A stretch of DNA of 64,000 nucleotides from Saccharothrix espanaensis DSM 44229 (GTDB taxonomy: Bacteria; Actinomycetota; Actinomycetes; Mycobacteriales; Pseudonocardiaceae). The notes under the pieces are model-generated. The model worked only from the letters and a program-made list of their open reading frames with translations, was not told the DNA's origin and made no database searches. Positions 1 through 8,042 of the stretch are shown here, in pieces. Each line of letters starts with the position of its first letter. The first letter of the stretch is position 1. The stretch lies in the NCBI RefSeq assembly GCF_000328705.1, contig NC_019673.1:3534001-3598000 (forward strand). The letters are read 5' to 3'. A program made the translations under genes and the position numbers.

Positions 1-66
1 TATTCGCGCCGTCCGGCAACGGAACCGGCGGGGCGGGCCCGCGTCGAGGTCCAGGGGGAGCGCGGC

Positions 67-372
67 GTGGCGAGACCGGTCATGGTGTTCCGGCGGATCG
101 CCGTGGGCGTCCTCCTGCTGGTGATCCCGGTCGGCGCGATCTTCTTCGTGGCCAAGGGGCGCATGAGCTACCTGGCGTCGGAGGGCACGACCGTGCGGGA
201 GTACCTCCGGGCGATCGGGTCGGGCAAGCCGGCGCAGGCGTGCGCGATGCCGGCGGAACAGGCGCGGATCAAGCTGATGGCCGAGCGCAAGCCGACACCT
301 GCGGCGCCGACCGTGGAGGGCGACCGGGAGCGGATCGTGGACTGGGGTCTGGACTCGGTGATGTTCGAGTGA
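67..372 (+). CDS. Small membrane-anchored protein of unknown function
   Basis: I do not recognise the family of this 101-residue protein. A hydrophobic segment at about residues 10-28 (IAVGVLLLVIPVGAIFFVA) follows a short basic N-terminus, so it is probably a single-pass membrane protein or one with an uncleaved signal. The rest, rich in Ala/Glu/Arg, would lie outside the membrane. The GTG start at 67 is preceded by a good ribosome-binding site (agggggag). The reading frame is also open back to the window edge, so a longer protein beginning upstream cannot be excluded. It converges on the minus-strand gene at 377-898 with only 4 bp between them. Confidence 0.6.
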   Translation: MARPVMVFRRIAVGVLLLVIPVGAIFFVAKGRMSYLASEGTTVREYLRAIGSGKPAQACAMPAEQARIKLMAERKPTPAAPTVEGDRERIVDWGLDSVMFE

Positions 373-376
373 GGCG

Positions 377-898
377 TCACAGGTAGACGGCGACCGGCAC
401 GACGGCCAACTCCCGTCGTTCCGCGTTCCACCCGTTGACCCTGCCGAGGCACCGCGCCTTGAAGACCCCGGACGGCAGGTCGATGCCGCGCAGCGACTCC
501 ACCGCGCACGACACCCGGACCTTCGCGGCGTCGTCGGGGTCGTCCGGGTCGCCGAACGGCGCGAGCAGCACCACCGTGTCCCGACCGCGCACGTCGACCC
601 GGAACCGGCCCCGGATCGAGACGTAGGAGTCCAGTTCGCTCAGCGCGACGGGCTCGTCAGCCTTCCGACCCCCGGTGACCTCCTGCCGGACCAGGTCGAC
701 CTCCGTCACCCGGCCGACCACATCCGCGTGGAGCTTGTCGTCCAGGTAGACGACCAGGCCGTCGGCCCGGTCGCGGCGTCGCCGCCACAGGCGTACCGCC
801 GGCAGCGCCAACGAGACGAGCAGGAGCGCGGCGGTCGCCGTCCACAGGACCATCCACGGCCACCAAACGCTCCACCACAGAGCCGGGTCAACCCCCAC
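377..898 (-). CDS. Membrane protein, last gene of the TIR/ATPase operon
   Basis: This 173-residue protein has an aromatic N-terminus and one transmembrane helix (about residues 12-36), followed by a basic stop-transfer stretch (RLWRRRRDR). The soluble domain after it looks beta-rich and would be cytoplasmic by the positive-inside rule. The GTG start at 898 lies 11 bp inside the end of the ATPase gene, so the two are probably translationally coupled and this is the third gene of the operon led by the TIR gene at 3494. I do not recognise the family. From its place in the operon, it may be a membrane partner of the ATPase; that is inference. Confidence 0.65.
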   Translation of the reverse strand: MGVDPALWWSVWWPWMVLWTATAALLLVSLALPAVRLWRRRRDRADGLVVYLDDKLHADVVGRVTEVDLVRQEVTGGRKADEPVALSELDSYVSIRGRFRVDVRGRDTVVLLAPFGDPDDPDDAAKVRVSCAVESLRGIDLPSGVFKARCLGRVNGWNAERRELAVVPVAVYL

Positions 899-2889
899 CG
901 GAACCCCCGCAGTCGCCCACGACCCTGACCATCTCCCGAAACACGTCCGGCTCCGGCAGCACGGCGAACCGGTCGTCGCGAACGGCGTCCGGTCGGGCGA
1001 CGCCCTGCTCGTCCCGCGCCTGGTCGAACAGGCCGTCCGCCGGCGGGTAGGCGCGGTAGCCGGACCTGGCGGCGGCGCGCAGCAGTTCCGGGTCGGAGAC
1101 CAGCAGGTCGCCCAGCCTCTCCGCCTCGGGGGTGAGGGCCGTGTAGGTCTGCCGCAGGCGCAGCGGGGTCCTCGGGTAGACGAGGGCGACGCTGCCGAAG
1201 GGGTTGGCGAAGTACCGGTGCTCCGAGGTCACCACCAGGGGCGACTCGTCGCTCAGCGGGACGGCCGGTGCGGGCGTGCCCTGCTGCTGGACCAGCGGTT
1301 TCAGCCGGGTCGCGATGGACCGGGCATCCTCGAGGGTGGCCGGCACCGAGCCGACCGCGAACGCGGCCAGGCCCAGGTAGCCGGCGGCTGTGCCCGACCG
1401 GCACACGTCAGCGGTTCCCACCGCCACGGAACGGGCGTCGTCGGGCGTCACGCCGAGGTCGTTCCACGTCGGCTTCCGGGCGAGGAGGTCGAGGAACCGC
1501 TGCACGTCGAGGCTGTAGAACTGGGGGTTCTCCTGGGGGTGTCGCGACACCCGCGCTCGCGAGCGCCGCCACGTGCTCATGGCGTCCGGCGACCACGAGG
1601 AGGCTGTAGAACGGTTCGTAGCTCTTGCTGCTGCGGCCCGCGGATTCGAGCTGACTGCGGAGGGCGTCGGTGGAGAGGGCGCCGGTGGTCATCACGAACG
1701 CCGCCGAGTCGAGGTCGACCGGGGACTCGGTGCGGTCGCCGGCCTGGGTGATGCGGACGCTGAACCCGCGCCGGAGCAGGATGCGCTGGACCTCCGGGTT
1801 GTCGAAGTAGCCGGTCTGGGCCGCTCCGGCGAGCACGATCGTCTGCCGGAACGGCAGTGCCACGTTCTGCGACACGAGCAGGGTGATCGTCCCGACCAAC
1901 GCGATCGCCGACGTGATCAGGTGGGCCACGGGCAGGAGTCGGCGTCGTCGGCGCAGGACGGTCAGGCGGGGTTCGTCGGTGCGGACCCGTTGCGCCGGGG
2001 GTTCGGTGGGCAGGCCGACCACCTCCGCGGCGTTGGACAGGCCGTTCTCGATCAACTTCGCGACGGTGTGCAGCGCGTAGCCCAGGGACTCGGGGTCGGC
2101 GGCGTCGTCGGAGCGCACGGGGAGGCGTTCGCCGAAGCTGAAGTACGCCACGTACGGCAGCTTGGTGCGTTCCAGGATCTGCCGGGGACGAATGCCCCTG
2201 GGCAGCCAGTCCTGGTAGAACGGCTCGAACCGGTCGGCGAAGATCTCCAGCCACTCCTGGGCCGAGCGGCGTTCGGTGCGGCCGTCGAAGCGGGCCGGGA
2301 GGGGCAGCACGACCAGCGGCGGGCGGTCGTAGTCGAGGGCTTGGCGGCCGGCCTGGGCGCGGTGCATCACGTCCACCACGCCGTCCACGCTCTGGTGGTT
2401 GGCGGTGAACACCGGGACGACGATGTCGGGCAGGGTGATCGTGCAGACGCCGCCGGTGTCGGTGATCCCGGTGCGGCTGTCGACCAGGACGAAGTCGTAC
2501 TCCGCCGACCAGTCCGCGCGCAGCCGCTCGAAGAACTCACCGCCGCCCGCCCGGAAGAACTCGCCCCAGTCGAAGCCGAGCACGCGCGCCGGGTAGTCGC
2601 GGTCCTGGTTGCCGCCGGCCAGCAGCGACAGGTTCCGCTCGATCGGCACGACGTGGTCGCGCCAGTCCGGGCCGCCCGGTTCGGCGGACTCGGCCAGCAG
2701 CAGGTCGATCAGGCCGGTGCGGGGCGGTTCGGGGGTGATCTCCTCGAAGTACCTGGCCAGACCCGGCGCTTCCAGGTCGAAGTCGACCGCGAGCACCCGG
2801 TGGCCGGCGCGGGCCAGCACGACGGCGATGTTGGCCAGCGCCATGGTGCGGCCGGTGCCGCCCTTGTACGAGTAGAACGTGACGATCAT
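888..2889 (-). CDS. KGGTGRT-variant ParA/MinD-like ATPase fused to a membrane-anchored solute-binding-like domain (frameshifted)
   Basis: Translation starts at the ATG at 2889, in an ATGA overlap with the TIR gene stop. Residues 9-15 read KGGTGRT, the deviant Walker A of the SIMIBI/ParA class with Arg in place of the second Lys, followed by a VDFDLEAPG segment typical of the fold. After about 300 residues there is a transmembrane helix (LITSAIALVGTITLLVSQNV) and then a domain resembling type II periplasmic binding proteins (from IVLAGAAQTGYFDNPEVQ). The reading frame changes near 1537-1566. The upstream frame runs on as low-complexity sequence to 1408, while the second frame (starting SRHPQENPQFYSLDVQRFL) continues the domain to a stop at 888. 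Corrected, the protein would be about 666 residues. Either a base is extra (genuine mutation or assembly error) or the shift is used; I cannot tell. Proposed role: a sensor that couples an extracellular ligand to the TIR protein. Confidence 0.7.
1537..1566. repeat. Two abutting perfect palindromes at the frame change
   Basis: A 16-bp perfect palindrome (gggtgtcgcgacaccc, 1537-1552) is followed without a gap by a 14-bp perfect palindrome (gcgctcgcgagcgc, 1553-1566). They lie exactly where the reading frame of the ATPase gene changes. Such sites are prone to slippage, misassembly or replication errors. Confidence 0.85.
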
Positions 2890-3494
2890 CCGGTCAGCCC
2901 CAGGCTGGGCGGGCCGGCCGGCGGGTTGCGCCGGTGGAACAGGCCGGTGAACTCGTCGATCGCCAGGTCGCGCCACGCCGGGTCGTGCTCCGGGGCGCGC
3001 TCGATCGCCTGCCGGACGTCGCCCGCCAGCTTCATCACCTTGTCCGAGAGCAGCTCCGCCTTCGGGCTGCCGGCGGCGATCCACGGGCTGGCGCAGTCCT
3101 GTAGCGGGAACTGCTGGATCTCGCCGAGCAGGACCGGGAAGTCCTTGCCGTCGTGGATCACCACGGCGAGCACCAGCGGCAGCGGGTCGTTAAGCCGGCT
3201 GACCGCGTTGCGGCGGGCCAGCATGTGGCCGAGCTCGGCCTTGCACCAGTCGCTGGCGAAGTACTCCCGCGACCACAGGCACACCATGACCTTGGACGAC
3301 GAGACGCCCGCCGCCAGCCGCTGCGGCCACGCCGCGCCGGTCTCCAGCACGTCGGCGTCGTAGAAGATCCTCGGCTCCTGGCCGAGTTCGGCGGCCAGCC
3401 AGTGGTCGAACTTCGGCAGGAAGTGCCGGCGCACGAACTCCGGCCACTCCTTCATCCGCCGGTAGCTCAGGAACACGTCGAACTCGTAGGCCAC
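2886..3494 (-). CDS. TIR domain protein
   Basis: This 202-residue protein starts at GTG 3494. It opens with the TIR signature (YEFDVFLSYRR), followed by the segment with PRIFYDADVLETGAAW and the motif SSKVMVCLWSREYFASDWC. In WCKAELGHML, Glu87 aligns with the catalytic glutamate of NAD-cleaving TIR domains. The family includes NADase effectors of bacterial immunity and regulatory TIRs. It is the first gene of a minus-strand operon, followed by the variant ParA-like membrane ATPase (ATGA overlap) and a small membrane protein. The C-terminal 70 residues lack a recognisable domain. Assignment as a TIR fold is firm; NAD hydrolysis is inferred from the retained Glu. Confidence 0.85.
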   Translation of the reverse strand: MAYEFDVFLSYRRMKEWPEFVRRHFLPKFDHWLAAELGQEPRIFYDADVLETGAAWPQRLAAGVSSSKVMVCLWSREYFASDWCKAELGHMLARRNAVSRLNDPLPLVLAVVIHDGKDFPVLLGEIQQFPLQDCASPWIAAGSPKAELLSDKVMKLAGDVRQAIERAPEHDPAWRDLAIDEFTGLFHRRNPPAGPPSLGLTG

Positions 3495-3594
3495 TCATCC
3501 ACCCGGTGGCTGTGTCCGGGCGATCACCGCCCGTTGATCGGGAGCGCCAGAATAGCCACGGGACGGGTGTCGCGGGCCGCAATTCGCGGAAGGT

Positions 3595-3651
3595 GAGCGC
3601 CCGTCGCACGGGGGAGCGCCCGTCGCACGGGGGAGCGCCCGTCGTTCGCGG
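3595..3651. repeat. 19-bp tandem repeat, three copies
   Basis: The unit gagcgcccgtcgcacgggg occurs at 3595-3613 and 3614-3632 (identical), with a diverged third copy at 3633-3651. It lies in the divergent promoter region between the TIR operon and the TPR gene. Confidence 0.85.
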
Positions 3652-3714
3652 GTCGCGTGCAACCCGCACGGGTGGGTTCACGTCACGAGATCGTGGTCCA
3701 GGGGAGGAGGGCGC

Positions 3715-4884
3715 GTGATCGTCGTGCCTCGGTACGAGCCGGACCCGGGACCGCGTGCGCTGGCCCGTCGGCTGGCGGCGCTGGCGTCGGCGGGCGTGCC
3801 GGTGCGCTGCCCGGTGTGGTTGGGGCTGCGCGAGCCCGGCCCCTGGTCGTCGCGGCTGGCCGAGGTCACCCACACCATCGCCCGGCACTACGCGGACGGC
3901 ACCGGAGACGCGCTGCCCCGCTTCAACACCAACCCGTACCCGGCGACCCGGGTGTTCGCGGCGGCCGGTCACGGCCGGGTGGACGCGCTGGGCCCCGACA
4001 TGGCGGCCTTCCCTCCCGACCTGGCCGCGCCGCTGTGGTGGCGGGTGCTGGACCGGGTGCGGGCCGGGCACGACCCGGTGGTCGCGGCCGACCTGCTGCT
4101 GCGGCTGGGCTACCAGCGGCACGCCGCAGACGTGCTCGATCCGGCGGGGTTCGCCGGGTTCACGCCGGGCCGCGCGGTCAAGCAGCTGGCCGTGCTGTTC
4201 TGGTCACGGCCGTCGTCGGCCGAGGTGGAGGCGGCGGCGCTGGCCGGCGCGCGCTCCGGGCTGCCCGCCGGCGAGCGGCACGCGCTGGCGCTGTTCGTGC
4301 TGGTCCGCCACGGCCGCCGAGGCGCGGACACGCCCGCGCTGCGCGAGGCCGCCGCGATCGTCGAGGCCACCGCGCCCGACGAGCCGCTGGCCCGGCAGGC
4401 GCACTACCGGGCGCTCGCGTTCGTGCCGTTCCTGCGCGGCGACGTGGCGGGCACGTGGGACCTGCTCGACCGGGCGCTGGCGTGTCAGCGGTCGGTCCGC
4501 CCGGACACCGCGCTCGACCGCCTGGCTCGGGACGACTACGCCTACCCGCTGCACGAGACGATCGCCCGGACCCACCTGCGGACCGGGCACGCCGACCGGG
4601 CGGTGGACGCGACGGGGGAACTGGTCGCGCTCAGCCCCCGGGACTCCCGCACGTGGGCGATCCGGGGTGACGCGCTGCTCGCCGCCGACCGCCCGGACGA
4701 GGCCGCGGACGCGTTCGGCGAGGGGATCGCGCTGGGCGGGCTCCCCGCGGCGCGGGCGGCGTTCTACCGGGGCTGGGCGCTGGCCCGGCTCGGCCGCGCC
4801 GACGAGGCCGCCGAGTCCTACCGGCTGTCGCAGCGGATCGACCCGACCGCGCCCGCCGTCGCCGAAGCCCTCGCACACCCGTGA
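3715..4884 (+). CDS. Tetratricopeptide-repeat protein
   Basis: A 389-residue, all-helical, Ala/Arg-rich protein. The C-terminal half contains recognisable TPR units, for example AIRGDALLAADRPDEAADAF and FYRGWALARLGRADEAAESY, the second ending near the C-terminus. The first 150 residues have a different composition (LPRFNTNPYPATRVF) and may be a separate domain that I do not recognise. The GTG start at 3715 follows an excellent ribosome-binding site (ggggaggagg). It is divergent from the TIR operon across 220 bp that contain 19-bp repeats, so it may be co-regulated with it, and TPR proteins often act as scaffolds. No enzyme motif is visible. Confidence 0.75.
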   Translation: MIVVPRYEPDPGPRALARRLAALASAGVPVRCPVWLGLREPGPWSSRLAEVTHTIARHYADGTGDALPRFNTNPYPATRVFAAAGHGRVDALGPDMAAFPPDLAAPLWWRVLDRVRAGHDPVVAADLLLRLGYQRHAADVLDPAGFAGFTPGRAVKQLAVLFWSRPSSAEVEAAALAGARSGLPAGERHALALFVLVRHGRRGADTPALREAAAIVEATAPDEPLARQAHYRALAFVPFLRGDVAGTWDLLDRALACQRSVRPDTALDRLARDDYAYPLHETIARTHLRTGHADRAVDATGELVALSPRDSRTWAIRGDALLAADRPDEAADAFGEGIALGGLPAARAAFYRGWALARLGRADEAAESYRLSQRIDPTAPAVAEALAHP

Positions 4885-4985
4885 CCCGCTGGTCCGCCTA
4901 TGTGCCCGTGATCCCCTGGTCCGCCCACTCACCCGTGGCGCCCAGGTCCGACCACGCGCCCGTGCCCCGCCGGCCCGTCCACCTG
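4878..4985. repeat. 27-bp imperfect tandem repeat, about four copies
   Basis: Units start at 4878, 4905, 4932 and 4959. Each begins cccgtg and most continue with a form of cctggtccgccc. The array starts on the stop codon of the TPR gene and fills the gap between two convergent genes. Confidence 0.75.
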
Positions 4986-5067
4986 GCCGGTCGTCGCCGC
5001 GCTGTCCGCCGACGGGCGCGGCCGGCACCGGGGGACGGGAGTCCGGGTGCTCGACCTGCCGGTGTGG

Positions 5068-7128
5068 TCAGGCGTTGGCGCGGGCCGCGTTGCGCAAAGC
5101 CACGGCGGCCCGTTCGAGGCTGCCCAGCACGCCCTGCGGCAACTCGTGGTGGCGGCCGACGACCTCCTGGACCATCACCTGCATCGGCGCGGACTCCTCG
5201 GCCTCGACCACCGCCAGCACCTTGAACGCCGTGCCCGGCGGGAACACCACCCGCTCCTGCACCAGGCTGCCGAACGAGTCCACCACGTTCACCTGCCGCC
5301 CGGTCACCGACCAGATCACGAACTCGACCCGGCCGTCCAGCGGCACCGTCGGCCCGGCGACCGTGCTCAGCAGCCCGTGCTCGACCAGCACGTCGCCGGT
5401 GCGCAACGAGCGCGCCTCGCCCCAGCACACCGTCACGCCCTGGTGCACCGGCAGCCGCCGCAACCCGGACACGACCCCCGCCGCATACGGCCACAGCCGG
5501 CCCAGCCGCCCCGAGCGCAGCGCCTCGACCACGACCTCCTCGTCCTGCTGGAGGCACGCCGACACCGCCGCCAGGTCGGTCACCACCGCCTCGAACGCCT
5601 CCGGGTCCTCCGGGCGCTCCTCGATGTGCCGGCACGCCACCGCCGCGTGCTCGCCGTACCGGTCGCCGAGCATCCGGCGCAGCGCGTCACGCTCCGGCTC
5701 GGTGCTGCGGTGCTCCGGCGGCACGACCTCCTCGCCGGACGCCTCGCCCCACACCGGGGCGGGCGGGGGCGGCAGCGGGCCGTCCAGGCTCAGCGGCACC
5801 GGGTCGCCGTCACCGGTCGCCGGCGTGGTCGCCTCGTCCTCGGCCACCGGCGGGCGGGGCAGCGGCGCCGGGTCGCAGAACACCACCTTGAGCAGTCGCC
5901 GCACCTCCGGCTCCAGCCGTTCGACCAGCGACGCGCCCGCCACCGCGACCGCGCCCGCGGTGGTCTTGCCGGGCGTGCCCACGGTCAGCCGGGCCCACTC
6001 CGGGTCGACCGGCAGCGCCCGGACCTCGGGGCCGTTGTCCTCCGCGTCGCGCACCCACAGACCGGACGGCACGACCTCCAGCACCACCCCGCCGCCCAGG
6101 TCGAACACCCCCGGCCCGCGTTCCACCAGGCCCGGCACCGGCACGCGGTAGCCCGACACCGCCGGCACGCCGTCCGCCCGGTACCCGACCTCGGTCACGT
6201 AAGGCCGCCACGTCTGCTGCCCGCGCGGGTTGACCGCCACGACCGCCGCGCCGTTGCGCAGCGAGCCCACCGGCAACCCGGTGTAGAGGGCGATCGGCTC
6301 GCCCATCTGGTCGGCGACCGCCTGGCCCTGGTGCTCGCCGCCGTACCAGACCAGCCGCACCCGCGACCGGGCCGCCGACGGCAGCCCACCGAGCAGCCGG
6401 CACACCTCGTCGACCGGGATCGGCGGCTGGCCCGGACCGCCGACCACGACGGTCAGCACGTTGTCCCGGCACGGCAGCCCCACGATCGGCCGGGCGTCCG
6501 GCGCGGCGGGGTCGAACGGCGCCCGCTGCGCGCGCAGCCACAGCCCGGCCGGGATCGGCTCGGACACGCCCACGTCGCCGGTCGGCCACGGCGAGTTCGG
6601 GTCCACGGCCTCCCAGTGCGGCACCGGGAACCGCCGGCCCATCGGCATCGGCGACCCGCCGGGCACGAACCGCAGCCAGCACCCGTACCCGCCGGTGCCC
6701 ACCACGAACGCCGCGCCGGGCACCGTGGTCACCGCGCCGTCCGCCGCGACCACCTCGGCGCCGAGCTGCTCGGTCAGCCACTGGGCGGGTGCGGTCGGCC
6801 GCATCGTGCCCGCGTGCGAGGTCATCAGCCGGACCGGCCCGCGCCCCTGCAGCGCCGCCGCCACGGCCGGCCAGAACGCCGCCTCGTCACCGGGCGGGAA
6901 GTCCACCACGACCACCGTCCGCCCCCGGTCCACCGGCAGACCGCGGGCCAGGTTGGTCGCGGCCGGGCCTGGTCCGGACGGCGGCCCCACGACCAGCGTG
7001 GCCCCGGCGAACGAGGCCGAGAACTGCGCCGGCGCGGGCACGGGTTCGCGCTCGACCGGGAGCGGCTCGGGCGGTGGGGCCGCCACCACAGGCTCCTTCG
7101 GCACGGCTGCGGCACGTCGGAACATCAC
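5068..7128 (-). CDS. Large protein with ADP-ribosyltransferase-like C-terminal domain
   Basis: A 686-residue protein without signal peptide or membrane segment. Residues 1-35 are Pro-rich and likely disordered. The following 400 residues form an unrecognised alpha/beta region (ATLVVGPPSGPGPAATNLA and later segments). A second Pro/Asp/Glu-rich linker precedes a helical stretch (about residues 490-570). The last 120 residues resemble the R-S-E ADP-ribosyltransferase fold: GVTVCWGEARSL at strand 1, then LVEHGLLSTVAG as the STS-like element, then VQERVVFPPGTAFKVL, where many ARTs have ExE before PPGTxFxV. The Arg of strand 1 and the ExE pair are not clearly present, so activity is doubtful. It is a single gene, convergent with the TPR gene. 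Function unknown; the ART assignment is a fold-level guess. Confidence 0.6.
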   Translation of the reverse strand: MMFRRAAAVPKEPVVAAPPPEPLPVEREPVPAPAQFSASFAGATLVVGPPSGPGPAATNLARGLPVDRGRTVVVVDFPPGDEAAFWPAVAAALQGRGPVRLMTSHAGTMRPTAPAQWLTEQLGAEVVAADGAVTTVPGAAFVVGTGGYGCWLRFVPGGSPMPMGRRFPVPHWEAVDPNSPWPTGDVGVSEPIPAGLWLRAQRAPFDPAAPDARPIVGLPCRDNVLTVVVGGPGQPPIPVDEVCRLLGGLPSAARSRVRLVWYGGEHQGQAVADQMGEPIALYTGLPVGSLRNGAAVVAVNPRGQQTWRPYVTEVGYRADGVPAVSGYRVPVPGLVERGPGVFDLGGGVVLEVVPSGLWVRDAEDNGPEVRALPVDPEWARLTVGTPGKTTAGAVAVAGASLVERLEPEVRRLLKVVFCDPAPLPRPPVAEDEATTPATGDGDPVPLSLDGPLPPPPAPVWGEASGEEVVPPEHRSTEPERDALRRMLGDRYGEHAAVACRHIEERPEDPEAFEAVVTDLAAVSACLQQDEEVVVEALRSGRLGRLWPYAAGVVSGLRRLPVHQGVTVCWGEARSLRTGDVLVEHGLLSTVAGPTVPLDGRVEFVIWSVTGRQVNVVDSFGSLVQERVVFPPGTAFKVLAVVEAEESAPMQVMVQEVVGRHHELPQGVLGSLERAAVALRNAARANA

Positions 7129-7551
7129 GGCGCCCGATCACCTCCATGCAGACTGCGCGGAACGCCCGCACTCTACGCGGAACGGGGGTGGGTGCGGCCA
7201 GGCACGAACAACCCGACCTCGGGATACGCCCGCCCCCGTGTGGCCCCCGCCACCTCGCACACCCCCGCCACCGCGCCGCACCCGCCCGCAGTTGTCCACC
7301 GCCGGCCCGACGGCGCTCGGCCTCGGCCGCACTTGCCCCCGACCCGGCGGTGGTCCGCCAGCGGGCCTGTCCGCAACGCCCGCCCCGCTGCGCCCGCCCC
7401 GCTGCGCCCGCACCGCCTGTCCCTGCCAACCCGGCCGACCCCGCGCGGCGCTCGCTGTCCCGCTCGCCCTCCGGGTCCGCCGTTGCTCCTATCGCGACCG
7501 TCGGCGGTCGACCGGACCACCGGCCCCGCCGGTCCGGTCCACAGTGGACTT
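7129..7551. other. Non-coding GC-rich gap
   Basis: About 420 bases between two minus-strand genes, rich in cgcccg and ccgctgcgcccg runs. Open frames here are compositional only. I see no gene, hairpin terminator or convincing promoter. Confidence 0.5.
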
Positions 7552-7938
7552 TCAGGCCAAGCGCGACGCCCGCAGCGAAGCCCCGACGAGCGCGCCGAAC
7601 ACCACGTGGTCCGCCCACTGCGGTCCGCGCGGCAAGGCCCGCACCGCCGGGAACAGGCGGCCGAGCACCACCAGGTCCAGCCAGGCGATCGCCGCGCCCG
7701 CCACCGCACCGCCCGCCGCGCCCAGCGGCCGACGCCGGTCGACGGCCGCCAGGGCGCAGGTCCAGACCGCCGACACGCCCACGTGGGCCAGAACACCCCG
7801 GACGACTCCGGGCGCGCCCAGGAGGGTTCCCGCGGCCCTGGTCGCCGCCAACGCGTCACGGCCGGTCAACAGCGCGTGTACGGTCGAAGGCGCGCCGCCG
7901 AGCACGGCTGCGCGAAACCAGGTCCGCACCAGTCCCAT
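7552..7938 (-). CDS. Small hydrophobic membrane protein
   Basis: I place the start at the ATG at 7938, which has a GGAGG ribosome-binding site 8 bp upstream; an earlier start at 8022 would run into the parE promoter region. The 128-residue product has three or four hydrophobic helices (TWFRAAVLGGAPSTVHALL, VVRGVLAHVGVSAVWTCAL, AVAGAAIAWLDLVVLGRLF), with the pattern of small integral membrane proteins of unknown function. It is divergent from parE, with about 100 bp between them. Nothing shows a link to the topoisomerase. Confidence 0.6.
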   Translation of the reverse strand: MGLVRTWFRAAVLGGAPSTVHALLTGRDALAATRAAGTLLGAPGVVRGVLAHVGVSAVWTCALAAVDRRRPLGAAGGAVAGAAIAWLDLVVLGRLFPAVRALPRGPQWADHVVFGALVGASLRASRLA

Positions 7939-8042
7939 GACGCGATCCTCCGCCGTCTGGTCGGCACATTGTCGGACCCGGAAGTTACCCTGCTCTACCG
8001 TGAACCGCTTCAAGCACGCCAAGACCTGGGGAGAACGACCCG

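Noticed and set aside
1537-1566. Programmed ribosomal frameshift in the ATPase gene
   Set aside because: No slippery heptamer is present at the switch; mutation or sequencing error at the palindromes is more likely.
4881-5225. Possible gene after the TPR gene (repeat-encoded peptide)
   Set aside because: The frame consists of a 27-bp DNA repeat and runs into a convergent gene; no ribosome-binding site.
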